Assembly (NCBI GenBank): GCA_023382715.1 | Contig: JAHDWP010000027.1 | Coordinates: 1 to 46,655 of the forward strand | Direction: 5' to 3' | Source of the DNA: Anaerolineae bacterium | Lineage (GTDB): Bacteria; Chloroflexota; Anaerolineae; Aggregatilineales; Aggregatilineaceae | DNA: 46,655 bases | In this document: in pieces, positions 16,673 to 24,500 of the stretch | How the letters are laid out: every line of letters starts with the position of its first letter | Position numbering within the stretch: position 1 is the first letter of the stretch | The notes under the pieces: generated by a model | The model's database searches: none | What the model was told of the DNA's origin: nothing | The model's input: only the letters and a program-made list of their open reading frames with translations | Translations under genes and position numbers: made by a program

Positions 16673-17662
16673 CTAGGCTCCCAGCCTGGCGCGGACTTCG
16701 CCTTCGATCCACGCATACGTCTCGGCCAGCCCCGCTTCGAGCGAAATCTCCGGCGACCAGCCGAGCACCTCGCGCAGCCGCGTGTTGTCCGAATTGCGCC
16801 CGCGCACACCCTGCGGGCCGGGCACGTGCTTCTTGACGATGGACACGCCGGCGATCTCCGCGATGATGTCGGCCAGTTGGTTGATCGTCACCATGCGATC
16901 CTGGCCCAGGTTGAGCGGCTCGTGATAGTCCGAGCGCATCAGCTTGTAGATGCCGGTCAGGCAGTCATCAATGTAGCAGAAGGAGCGCGTCTGCTCGCCG
17001 TCGCCCCAGATCTCGACGGTGGGATCGCCGCTCAGCTTGGCTGTGGCGATCTTGCGACACATGGCGGCGGGAGCTTTTTCGCGCCCGCCTTCCCACGTCC
17101 CCAGCGGCCCGAAAATGTTGTGGAAGCGCACGACGCGCGTCTCCAGCCCGAAGTCTTCGCGGTAGTGGCGGCACAGGTGCTCGCCGATCAGCTTCTCCCA
17201 GCCATAAGCGTCCTGCGGCTGCGCGGGATAGACATCCTCTTCCTTGAGCGGCGTCACGTGGGCGTCCTGCTGCAAGTATTCGGGGTAGACACACGCCGAT
17301 GACGTGTAGAAGTAGCGCACTACGTCGTTGATCCGCGCCGCCTCAATAGTGTGCAGATTGATCAGGGCGTTGTTGCGCAGAATCTGGGCGTGGTTGGACG
17401 AGATGAAGCCCATGCCGCCCATGTCCGCCGCCAGCGCGTAGACCTCTTTCACACCGCGCGTCGCCTGCAGGCAGGCGTCCCAGCGCCGCAGGTCGAGCAC
17501 TTCGAACTCGTCGGCGTCGGTCGGCGCGAACTCTGGATGCTTGAGGTCTACGCCGCGCACCCAGTAGCCGCGCGCCTTGAGAAACGTGACCAGGTGATGG
17601 CCGATGAAGCCGCCCGCTCCGGTCACCAGGACTTTGATCGGTGATTCATGTGCTGCTGTCAT
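16673..17662 (-). CDS. NAD-dependent epimerase resembling GDP-mannose 3,5-epimerase
   Basis: This 329-residue short-chain dehydrogenase/reductase has TGAGGFIG at 14-21 for NAD binding. SSACVYPE (121-128) places a cysteine at 124, and Tyr153/Lys157 form the YxxxK pair. The Cys in SSACxYPE, the blocks AARIND, PQDAYGWEKL, GTWEGGREKAPAAMCRK, WGDGEQTRSFCYIDD and VRGRNSDN are those of plant GDP-mannose 3,5-epimerase, which makes GDP-L-galactose and GDP-L-gulose. Start ATG 17662 is favoured because AGGA sits five bases upstream; ATG 17674 is an alternative. In a bacterium the product may be a precursor for surface glycans, consistent with mannose-phosphate and polysaccharide genes nearby. Function is inferred from motif similarity. 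Confidence 0.85.
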   Translation of the reverse strand: MTAAHESPIKVLVTGAGGFIGHHLVTFLKARGYWVRGVDLKHPEFAPTDADEFEVLDLRRWDACLQATRGVKEVYALAADMGGMGFISSNHAQILRNNALINLHTIEAARINDVVRYFYTSSACVYPEYLQQDAHVTPLKEEDVYPAQPQDAYGWEKLIGEHLCRHYREDFGLETRVVRFHNIFGPLGTWEGGREKAPAAMCRKIATAKLSGDPTVEIWGDGEQTRSFCYIDDCLTGIYKLMRSDYHEPLNLGQDRMVTINQLADIIAEIAGVSIVKKHVPGPQGVRGRNSDNTRLREVLGWSPEISLEAGLAETYAWIEGEVRARLGA

Positions 17663-17966
17663 GCTGTTCCTCATCGCTCTGTGCTCTTGTCTGCGATCCT
17701 GCCGGCACCGAAGCGCGGCAGGGCATGACCCCAGTGTACTCCTAGTTCGCGGTGGGGCAAAAAGCGGAGAAGGCGCGGGGAGCATGGCAGCCACTTCCCA
17801 CCCCCGGCCCCCTCGCCCGTGTCGCGCGCGGCGCAGGCGGGCAAGCTCACCTCCTGGCCAGGCCGAACGACAGGCGTTTTAGTGTCCGTCGCCACTGGCG
17901 GGACGGGCAGCAGGCTTGTTACTGTTGGCGCAAGTGCGGAGTTCACGAACGTTCAGGAAGCGAGCT
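17663..17966. promoter_or_regulatory. Divergent intergenic region with possible epimerase promoter
   Basis: This 304-base gap separates the leftward epimerase and rightward oxidoreductase genes. On the minus strand TTGCCC (17760-17755) and TACACT (17738-17733) at 16-base spacing give a moderate promoter for the epimerase. No clear promoter was found for the oxidoreductase. An AGGAAG ribosome-binding site (17955-17960) precedes its ATG. No gene is seen in the gap. Confidence 0.4.
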
Positions 17967-19088
17967 ATGCGCGAGTTCATTGATGGGGCAGAGGCGATCG
18001 CGCGCGGAGCGCTCGACGCCGGCTGTACATTCTTCGCCGGGTACCCGATCACCCCGGCCACGCCCATCCTGCTGCACATGATCCGCGAGCTGCCCAAAGT
18101 GGGCGGCGTGGCCATCCAGGCCGAGGACGAGATCGCCGCGCTGGGCTTTTGCCTGGGCGCGACTATGACCGGCGCGCGCGCCATGACCGCGACCAGCGGG
18201 CCGGGCATCTCCCTCTACAGCGAGCACATCGGCCTGGCGATCATGGGCGAAGTGCCCCTGGTCATCGTCAACGTGCAGCGCATGGGGCCTTCGACCGGCG
18301 GGGCGACGACCACCGCCCAGGGCGACATCCAGTTCATGCGCTGGGGGACATCGGGCGGCTACCCGGTCATCGTCCTGGCCCCCACCGATGTGCGCGACTG
18401 CTACCGCCTGACCGGGCACGCCTTCGGCCTGGCCGAGCGTTTCCGCGTCCCCGTCTTCCTGGCGACGGACAAGGACACGGTGGCCACGCGGGCCACGGTA
18501 GACCTGGCGGCCTATGAGCGCTTCCCTGTGCGCGAGCGCCCGCTGGCTGACCCCGCCGCGCCGTTCGTGCCCTACCGCGTGGCGCACCTCGATGACGTGC
18601 CGCCGCTGGCCCATGTCGGCGGGCCGCACCTGGTGCGCTTCACCTCGTCGTCGCACGATGAGCGCGGCTACCTGACCAAGAATCCGCCCGACGTAGACCG
18701 GCTCAACCGCCACCTGGCGGCCAAGATCGAGGCGCATCTCGACGAGATCGCCCTGGTCGAGAGCGACTTGCAGGACGGCGCGGAGACGCTGCTGATCAGC
18801 TACGGCATCACTGCACGCCCTGCTCAGGAAGCGGTGCGGATGGCGCGGGCGGCGGGGCGGCGCGTCTCGTCGCTGGTCGTGCGCTCGCTGTGGCCCGTGC
18901 CAGAGACGGCCATTCGCGCGGCGCTGGCGGGCGTCCGGCGGGCGCTCGTGGTGGAGCTGAACCTGGGCCAGTACCGGCGCGAGATCGAGCGGCTGGCGCG
19001 CGGCGAGCAGGAGGTGAGCGGCGTGCACCGCGTGGACGGCACCCTGATCGGCGCGCGGGAGATTCTGAGCGAAGGAGGGCTGGCCTGA
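17967..19088 (+). CDS. korA: 2-oxoacid:ferredoxin oxidoreductase, alpha subunit
   Basis: This 373-residue subunit has the pyruvate/2-oxoglutarate ferredoxin oxidoreductase alpha fold. DGAEAIARGALDAGCTFFAGYPITPATPI opens domain I. Then come EDEIAALGFCLGA (the Glu that activates thiamine pyrophosphate), TATSGPGISLYSEHIGLA, and domain II with SLVVRSLWPVPE near the C-terminus. The gamma domain often fused to the N-terminus of KorA is absent here. AGGAAG lies six bases before the ATG. The enzyme oxidatively decarboxylates 2-oxoglutarate or another 2-oxoacid with CoA, reducing ferredoxin. The gene overlaps the beta gene by one base (TGATG). The symbol is tentative; other 2-oxoacids are possible. 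Confidence 0.85.
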   Translation: MREFIDGAEAIARGALDAGCTFFAGYPITPATPILLHMIRELPKVGGVAIQAEDEIAALGFCLGATMTGARAMTATSGPGISLYSEHIGLAIMGEVPLVIVNVQRMGPSTGGATTTAQGDIQFMRWGTSGGYPVIVLAPTDVRDCYRLTGHAFGLAERFRVPVFLATDKDTVATRATVDLAAYERFPVRERPLADPAAPFVPYRVAHLDDVPPLAHVGGPHLVRFTSSSHDERGYLTKNPPDVDRLNRHLAAKIEAHLDEIALVESDLQDGAETLLISYGITARPAQEAVRMARAAGRRVSSLVVRSLWPVPETAIRAALAGVRRALVVELNLGQYRREIERLARGEQEVSGVHRVDGTLIGAREILSEGGLA

Positions 19089-20410
19089 TGGCTGAGGCGC
19101 TCACCACTTACCTGAACGAGGACCTGCTGCCGCTGCCCTTCTGCCCCGGCTGTGGGCACAGCGCCATCGTCAAGCACCTGGACGCAGCCCTGGTCAAGCT
19201 TCAGCTTGACCCGCGCCAGGTGGTGCTGGTCACCGATATCGGCTGCCAGGGGCTGACCGACCGCTACTTCGACACCAATGCCTTTCACGGGCTGCACGGG
19301 CGCTCGGTGACCTACGCTACCGGCATCAAGCTGGTCAACCCTGACTTGAAGGTGATCGTGCTCATCGGCGACGGCGGGACGGGCATCGGCGGGCATCACC
19401 TGCTCAACGCGGCGCGGCGCAACCTGGGCATCACTGTGCTCGTCTTCAACAACCTCAACTTCGGCATGACCGGCGGCGAGCACTCGGTCACCACGCCGCC
19501 CGGCGCGCGCACGGCGACCACCCGCTACGGCCACCTGGAGCGCCCGCTCGACCTGTGCGCGACGGTCGGCGTCAATGGGGCGGGCTTCGCCGCGCGGGCG
19601 ACTTCCTTCGACAAGAATCTGCCCGACCTGATCGCCGCCGCCATCCAGCACGAGGGCTTCGCGCTGATTGACATCTGGGAGCTGTGCACGGCCTACTTCG
19701 TGGAGGAGAATCGCTTCAACCGCACGCTGCTGGAGCGCGCGATGGACGAGCTGGGCTTCTCCACCGGCATCCTGTATCAGCACGACGGGCCTGAATACAG
19801 CCAGGCGACTCGCGCCGCGCTGAGCGATCAGCGTGGCAAGCCCACCCTGCCGCCCCAGCCGTTGGAGCCACACTACACGAGCGCAGTCGAGACGGCGATG
19901 CACTGCGCCATCGCCGGCGCGGCGGGTGCGAAGGTCGGCAGCGCGGCGGGCATCTTCTGCCAGGGGGCGATCCTGGCGGGGCTGTGGGCCACCCAGCGCA
20001 GCGATTATCCGGTCACGGTCAAGACGGGGCACTCCGTCGCCGATGTGGTGCTCAGCCGCGACGACGCCTTCCACGTCGGCACGACGCCGCCCGACCTGAT
20101 GATCGTCCTGTTCGCGGAGGGGCTGCACAAAGAGCGCGGGCGCATCGCCCGGCTGAAGCCGGAGGCGACGCTGTTCATAGACGCGGCGCTGCTCCCGGTG
20201 CAGACGGCGGCGCGCGTCGTCCCGCTCGACTTTTCTGGCACGCGCCAGAAGAAAGAAGCGTGGGCGATGATGGCCGTTGCCGCCATGCTGCAACACACCG
20301 GCCTGTATCCGCTCGACGCGCTGCGCGAGGCGGCGGCGCTGCGCCCGGCCTTCGCCGCGCAGAACCTGGCGGCGATTGCCGAGGGCGTGGCGCTGCTGGC
20401 GCGAGAATAG
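19088..20410 (+). CDS. korB: 2-oxoacid:ferredoxin oxidoreductase, beta-gamma fusion subunit
   Basis: This protein has 440 residues, much longer than the usual ~280-residue beta subunit. Residues 1-~235 are the thiamine pyrophosphate-binding beta part, with CPGCGH (Cys19, Cys22), GDGGTG at 94-99 and NNLNFGMTGG for TPP/magnesium. Residues ~262-440 look like the gamma domain of the same enzymes: IAGAAG with a second Gly-rich turn, then LAGLWATQ, HSVADVVLS, PDLMIVLFAEGL, LKPEATLFID and a C-terminal LDALREA...F...NLAAIAEG helix pair. Thus alpha plus this protein would supply alpha, beta and gamma in two chains. No ferredoxin-like delta subunit is encoded nearby. ATG 19088 overlaps the alpha stop. 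Confidence 0.82.
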   Translation: MAEALTTYLNEDLLPLPFCPGCGHSAIVKHLDAALVKLQLDPRQVVLVTDIGCQGLTDRYFDTNAFHGLHGRSVTYATGIKLVNPDLKVIVLIGDGGTGIGGHHLLNAARRNLGITVLVFNNLNFGMTGGEHSVTTPPGARTATTRYGHLERPLDLCATVGVNGAGFAARATSFDKNLPDLIAAAIQHEGFALIDIWELCTAYFVEENRFNRTLLERAMDELGFSTGILYQHDGPEYSQATRAALSDQRGKPTLPPQPLEPHYTSAVETAMHCAIAGAAGAKVGSAAGIFCQGAILAGLWATQRSDYPVTVKTGHSVADVVLSRDDAFHVGTTPPDLMIVLFAEGLHKERGRIARLKPEATLFIDAALLPVQTAARVVPLDFSGTRQKKEAWAMMAVAAMLQHTGLYPLDALREAAALRPAFAAQNLAAIAEGVALLARE

Positions 20411-20556
20411 CGCGGGTGGGGCTGGCCCTAGCAGGACTTCGGAAGGCCGCGCGCGCCCATCTCCCGCGTCCTCGCGTGCCGGGGCGAGCCTGCCCCGTCT
20501 ACCCCTCGTCCAGCGCGTCCCGGCCAGCCTTTGCGCGCACGCGCGCACTCTGCCCG

Positions 20557-20585
20557 CCGACAAACACGCTATTTCGCGGTATGAT
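20557..20585 (+). promoter_or_regulatory. Probable promoter for the mannosyl-phosphate synthase gene
   Basis: CCGACA (20557-20562, 4 of 6 to TTGACA), 17 bases, then TATGAT (20580-20585, 5 of 6 to TATAAT). The predicted start is near 20592, about 90 bases before the ATG at 20681. Confidence 0.5.
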
Positions 20586-20680
20586 TGGGGCGGGCGGGAA
20601 CATCATCCCACCACGGTGACGCGGCGAGAGTCAGCGCGCCGGCGAGCGGCGCCGGACGCTGTGCAGGCGGAGAGCAACGC

Positions 20681-21442
20681 ATGAAGCTGATAGTCGTGCT
20701 GCCCACATATAACGAGGCAGAGAACCTGGAGACGATGGTCGAGCGGCTGCTGGCGCTGGAACTGCCGGCGGAGCTGGCCGTGCTGGTCGTGGACGACAAT
20801 TCGCCGGACGGCACCGGCCCGATCGCCGACAAACTGGCCGCGCAGCATCCGGGCCGGGTGGACGTGCTTCACCGGCGCAACAAGCGCGGCCTGGGCACGG
20901 CCTATATTGACGGTTTCCGCGTCGCTTTCGAGAAAGGCGCGGACTACATCCTGCAGATGGACTGCGACTTCTCGCACGACCCCCAATACATCCCGGCCAT
21001 GGTCGCCGAAGCGCTGGCCAGCGATTGCGATGTCGTCGTCGGCTCGCGCTACATGAAGGGCGGCAGCGTGGACGAGACGTGGAGCATCGGGCGCAAGTTG
21101 CTCAGTTGGTGGGCCAACAGCGTCTATGTGAACCTGATCCTGCGCACCGGCACCAAAGACGCGACCGGCGGTTTTCGCCTGTGGCGCGCCGATACGCTCA
21201 AAGGCATAGACCTGGAGCGCATCCGCTCCAGCGGCTATGTCTTCCAGGTAGAGACGATCTATGTGACCGAGAAGTTGGGCTATCGCACCAGCGAGGTGCC
21301 GATCTACTTCGCCGACCGCAAGCGCGGCCAGTCCAAGATGAGCTTCAAGATACAGAGCGAAGCGGCGCTGCGCGTGTGGCAGGTCTGGTGGCGGCACCGT
21401 CATCTGCGCCCGGCGGATCGGCTGCCTGTGCCGGGCCAGTAG
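20681..21442 (+). CDS. Polyprenol-phosphate mannosyltransferase (DPM1-like GT2)
   Basis: This 253-residue soluble GT2 enzyme matches dolichol/polyprenol-phosphate mannose synthases. It starts VVLPTYNEAENLE, has VDDNSPDGTG at 38-47 for GDP-sugar binding, the metal site DCDFSHD at 94-100, and GSRYMKGG plus DATGGFRLW in the acceptor half. It lacks the C-terminal membrane helices of the GtrB type, like human/actinobacterial DPM1 forms. It would transfer mannose from GDP-mannose to a polyprenyl phosphate, making the donor for GT39-type membrane transferases such as that at 5550. ATG 20681 follows GGCGGAGAG. It is 134 bases before the giant fusion gene. Confidence 0.9.
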   Translation: MKLIVVLPTYNEAENLETMVERLLALELPAELAVLVVDDNSPDGTGPIADKLAAQHPGRVDVLHRRNKRGLGTAYIDGFRVAFEKGADYILQMDCDFSHDPQYIPAMVAEALASDCDVVVGSRYMKGGSVDETWSIGRKLLSWWANSVYVNLILRTGTKDATGGFRLWRADTLKGIDLERIRSSGYVFQVETIYVTEKLGYRTSEVPIYFADRKRGQSKMSFKIQSEAALRVWQVWWRHRHLRPADRLPVPGQ

Positions 21443-21474
21443 AGTGCCCGACCAGGCAAGCGAGCGCGTGACAG

Positions 21475-21573
21475 ATGCCTGAGATTAACGCTGTGATCGA
21501 GCGCGACCTGCCCGATCTCAAGGCGAAGACCAGCGTAATTCTTCAGATGCTTCAAGAGCAGTCTGAGAGCTGA
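21475..21573 (+). CDS. Possible 32-residue leader ORF
   Basis: An ATG at 21475 opens a 32-codon frame ending in TGA at 21571-21573. This is the same frame as the GTG start of the 1440-residue gene at 21577, with one sense codon (AGT) between. The peptide (MPEINAVIERDLPDLKAKTS...) is helical and amphipathic, with no signal. It could be a coupled leader peptide, or a remnant of a longer N-terminus cut by a stop codon. No family was recognised. Confidence 0.3.
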   Translation: MPEINAVIERDLPDLKAKTSVILQMLQEQSES

Positions 21574-21576
21574 AGT

Positions 21577-24500
21577 GTGGCGATCTTGAAGAAAGTATTC
21601 CCCGACGCGCTGATCGTGGCAGGGCTGTTGCTTCTGCCACTCTTGTTTTTCGCGCCGGTCACGGTCGGCGGGCGCACGCTGCTGCCCGCCGATAACCTGT
21701 ACCAGTTCGAGCCGTGGCGCAGCGCCCGCGACGCGCTCGGCGTGCCAGAAATTCCGCACAACGCCCTGCTCTCCGACCTGGTGCTGCAGAATTATCAGTG
21801 GAAGACGTTCCTGCGGCGCAGCCTGGACGCAGGCACGATCCCCCTCTGGCAGCCCAACCAGTTCGCCGGGACGCCCTTCCTGGCGGCGGGGCAGCATGGC
21901 GCGCTCTACCCGTTCAGCGCCCTGTACTACATCCTGCCGCTGCCGCGCGCCTATGGCTGGTTCACCGTCAGCCAGCTCTGGCTGGCCGGCGCGCTGATGT
22001 ACCTCTTCGCGCGCGGGCTGGGCCAGGGCCGGGCGGCGGGGGCAGTGGCGGGCGTCGCGTACCAGTTCAGCGCCTTCTTCATCGTCAGCGCCGTCTTCCC
22101 GATGATGATCGCTGGCGCGGCCTGGCTGCCGTTGCTGCTGCTCATGATCGAGTTCATCATCGAGCGGCGGCCCCTGCGCGGCGACCGCCCGGCAACCGTC
22201 CCCTGGCTCGCGCTCGGCGCGCTGGCGCTGATGATGAACATTTTCGCCGGGCACGTGGAGATCACCTACTACACACTGATCGTCATGGCCTACTGGGCAG
22301 CGGCGCGCCTGCTGTGGGCGTGGTGGCGCGATCGCGCGGCCTGGCGACGGCTGGCTCGCCCAGCGGGATCGCTGCTGCTGATGGTCGCGCTGGGCGTGGG
22401 GCTGGGCGCGGCGCAATTCCTGCCGCTCTACGAGCTGGGGACACACAACTTCCGCGAGGCGGCGGCCAGCTTCAACGAGGTGCGCGGCTACGCCTTTCCC
22501 GCGCGGCACGTCGCTAAGTTCCTGCTGCCGGACGCCTTCGGCAATCCCGCCCAGCACAGCTATCGCGATGTGTTCAGCGGGGATGTGATCCAGCAGGATT
22601 GGCAGCGCCCGTGCGCGGAGTGTCCCGGCGGGTTCGCCCGCGTGACCGATACCGATTTCGGCGTGAAGAATTACGTCGAGGGCGGGGCCTATGTGGGCGT
22701 CCTGACGCTCGTCCTGGCGACGGTGGGGCTGCTGGCGCGGCGCGGTGCGGCGAGTCTGTCCGCCCACGCCTCACCCCCTAAATCCCCCTCTCCAGCCGAG
22801 CTAGAGAGGGGGGCTTCGCCGCCCACCGCCGAAGCCTTCCCCTCCCTGGCTGTGCCGGGGGGATCGGGGGGAGGAGTTACGCCCCAACCGAGACCGGCGG
22901 CCCCGCACCGCGCCATCCTGGGCCTGCTGGCCCTGGTCTCGCTGACCTTCGCCTTCGGGCTGCCCACCTACGCCGCGCTGTACTATGCGTTTCCCAACCT
23001 CAACCAACTGCACACGCCCTTCCGCTGGGTGTGGCCGTTCACTTTCTGCGCGGCGGCGCTGGCCGGGTTCGGCCTGGACGCGCTGCGCCGGGCGGCGGCA
23101 GAGCGCGCCCGCTGGGTGACCTGGCTCGGCGGCGGGCTGATCGCTCTGGGCGCGGCGCTTCTGGGCGGGCTGCTGCTCTCGCGCGCCGCTTACGACAGCT
23201 TCGCGCCGCTGGTAGAGCGCGTCTTCACCGGGCTGAGCGGGGCGGATCAGGTCTTCCCGGACGCGCGCGCCTTCTACAGTTACCAGTTCTGGAATGGGCT
23301 GGCGCTGGGGCTGCTCGTCCTGGCGGCGGGGATCGTTGTGACGCTCAGCCGGAGCGGGATGCGCCTGCCCCGACGACTGGGCGGCGCCCCCCTGTGGACG
23401 GCGCTGGCAACGGGCGTCGTCGCCCTCGACCTGGCGATCGCCGGCTGGGGCTTCACCCCGTCCGCCGACCCCGCCTGGCTGGACTACACGCCGGACGCGG
23501 TGCGCTGGCTGCAAGAGCGCCAGGCGGAAGGCGTGCCCTTCCGCTACACGACGATCAACTTCGGCGCGCAACCGCTGCACGCCAACAGCACGTGGCGCTA
23601 CGACCTGCACGACGTGCGTGGCTACGACAGCATGATCCCCCGCCAGTACGCGGAATACATGGGGCTGATCGCGGCGCAGGGCGGGCTGCTGCACAACCGC
23701 ATTGACCCGATCGCCGGGGACAACCAGCAGGCGCTCGCCTCGCCGCTGCTGGACCTGCTCAACGTGCGCTACATCGTCACCGATCAGATCGTGGCGGACG
23801 CCGAGGCGCTCGGCCTGCGCGAGGTATATGCCGACGAGGCAGTGCGCATCTACGAGAACGTGGACGCCCTGCCGCGCGCCTACACGCTGCCTTATTACGA
23901 TCTGACTCAGCCGCTTTGTGGGGCGCAGCCGGACGACTTCGCGACTATTGTGAGCAGCCCCGACTTCAGCGCCAACCCGCGCCGCGTGGTCATCGAGGGC
24001 TTCCCCGACGCAGCAAGCTGTGAGCTGGTCTACGAATGGCCGGGGCCGCAGCACGAGGCCGACCCGGTCTACGCGCAGATCACGCACTACGGCGCGATTG
24101 AGGTCATCGTCCAGCCGGAAGTCACCGAGGAGTCCTGGCTGGTGCTGGCTGACAGTTTCTACCCCGGCTGGAAGGCGTTCGTGCGCCCGGCGGGCAGCGG
24201 CGAAGACCCGGAGCAGGAGACGCCGCTTCACCTGGTCAACGGCAACTTTCGCGGCGTGCGCCTGGGGCCGGGCGCGTGGACGGTGCGCTTCCGCTACAGC
24301 CCGGCGACGTTCCAGGTGGGCGCGTTCCTGTCGTTCCTCAGCGGGATGCTGCTCATTTTCATGCTGATGCTGTGGCTGTGGCGGCGGCTCTATCGCCCCG
24401 ACGCCGAGGCCGACAGCGCGCGGCGCATCGCCAAGAACAGCCTGGCCCCGATCGTGCTCAACCTCTTCAACCGGGGCATTGACTTCGCCTTCGCCTTCAT

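Noticed and set aside
17950-17958. GAACGTTC-like sequence resembling an SOS box
   Set aside because: The half-sites GAAC and GTTC are adjacent with no four-base spacer, and the downstream gene is a metabolic oxidoreductase.
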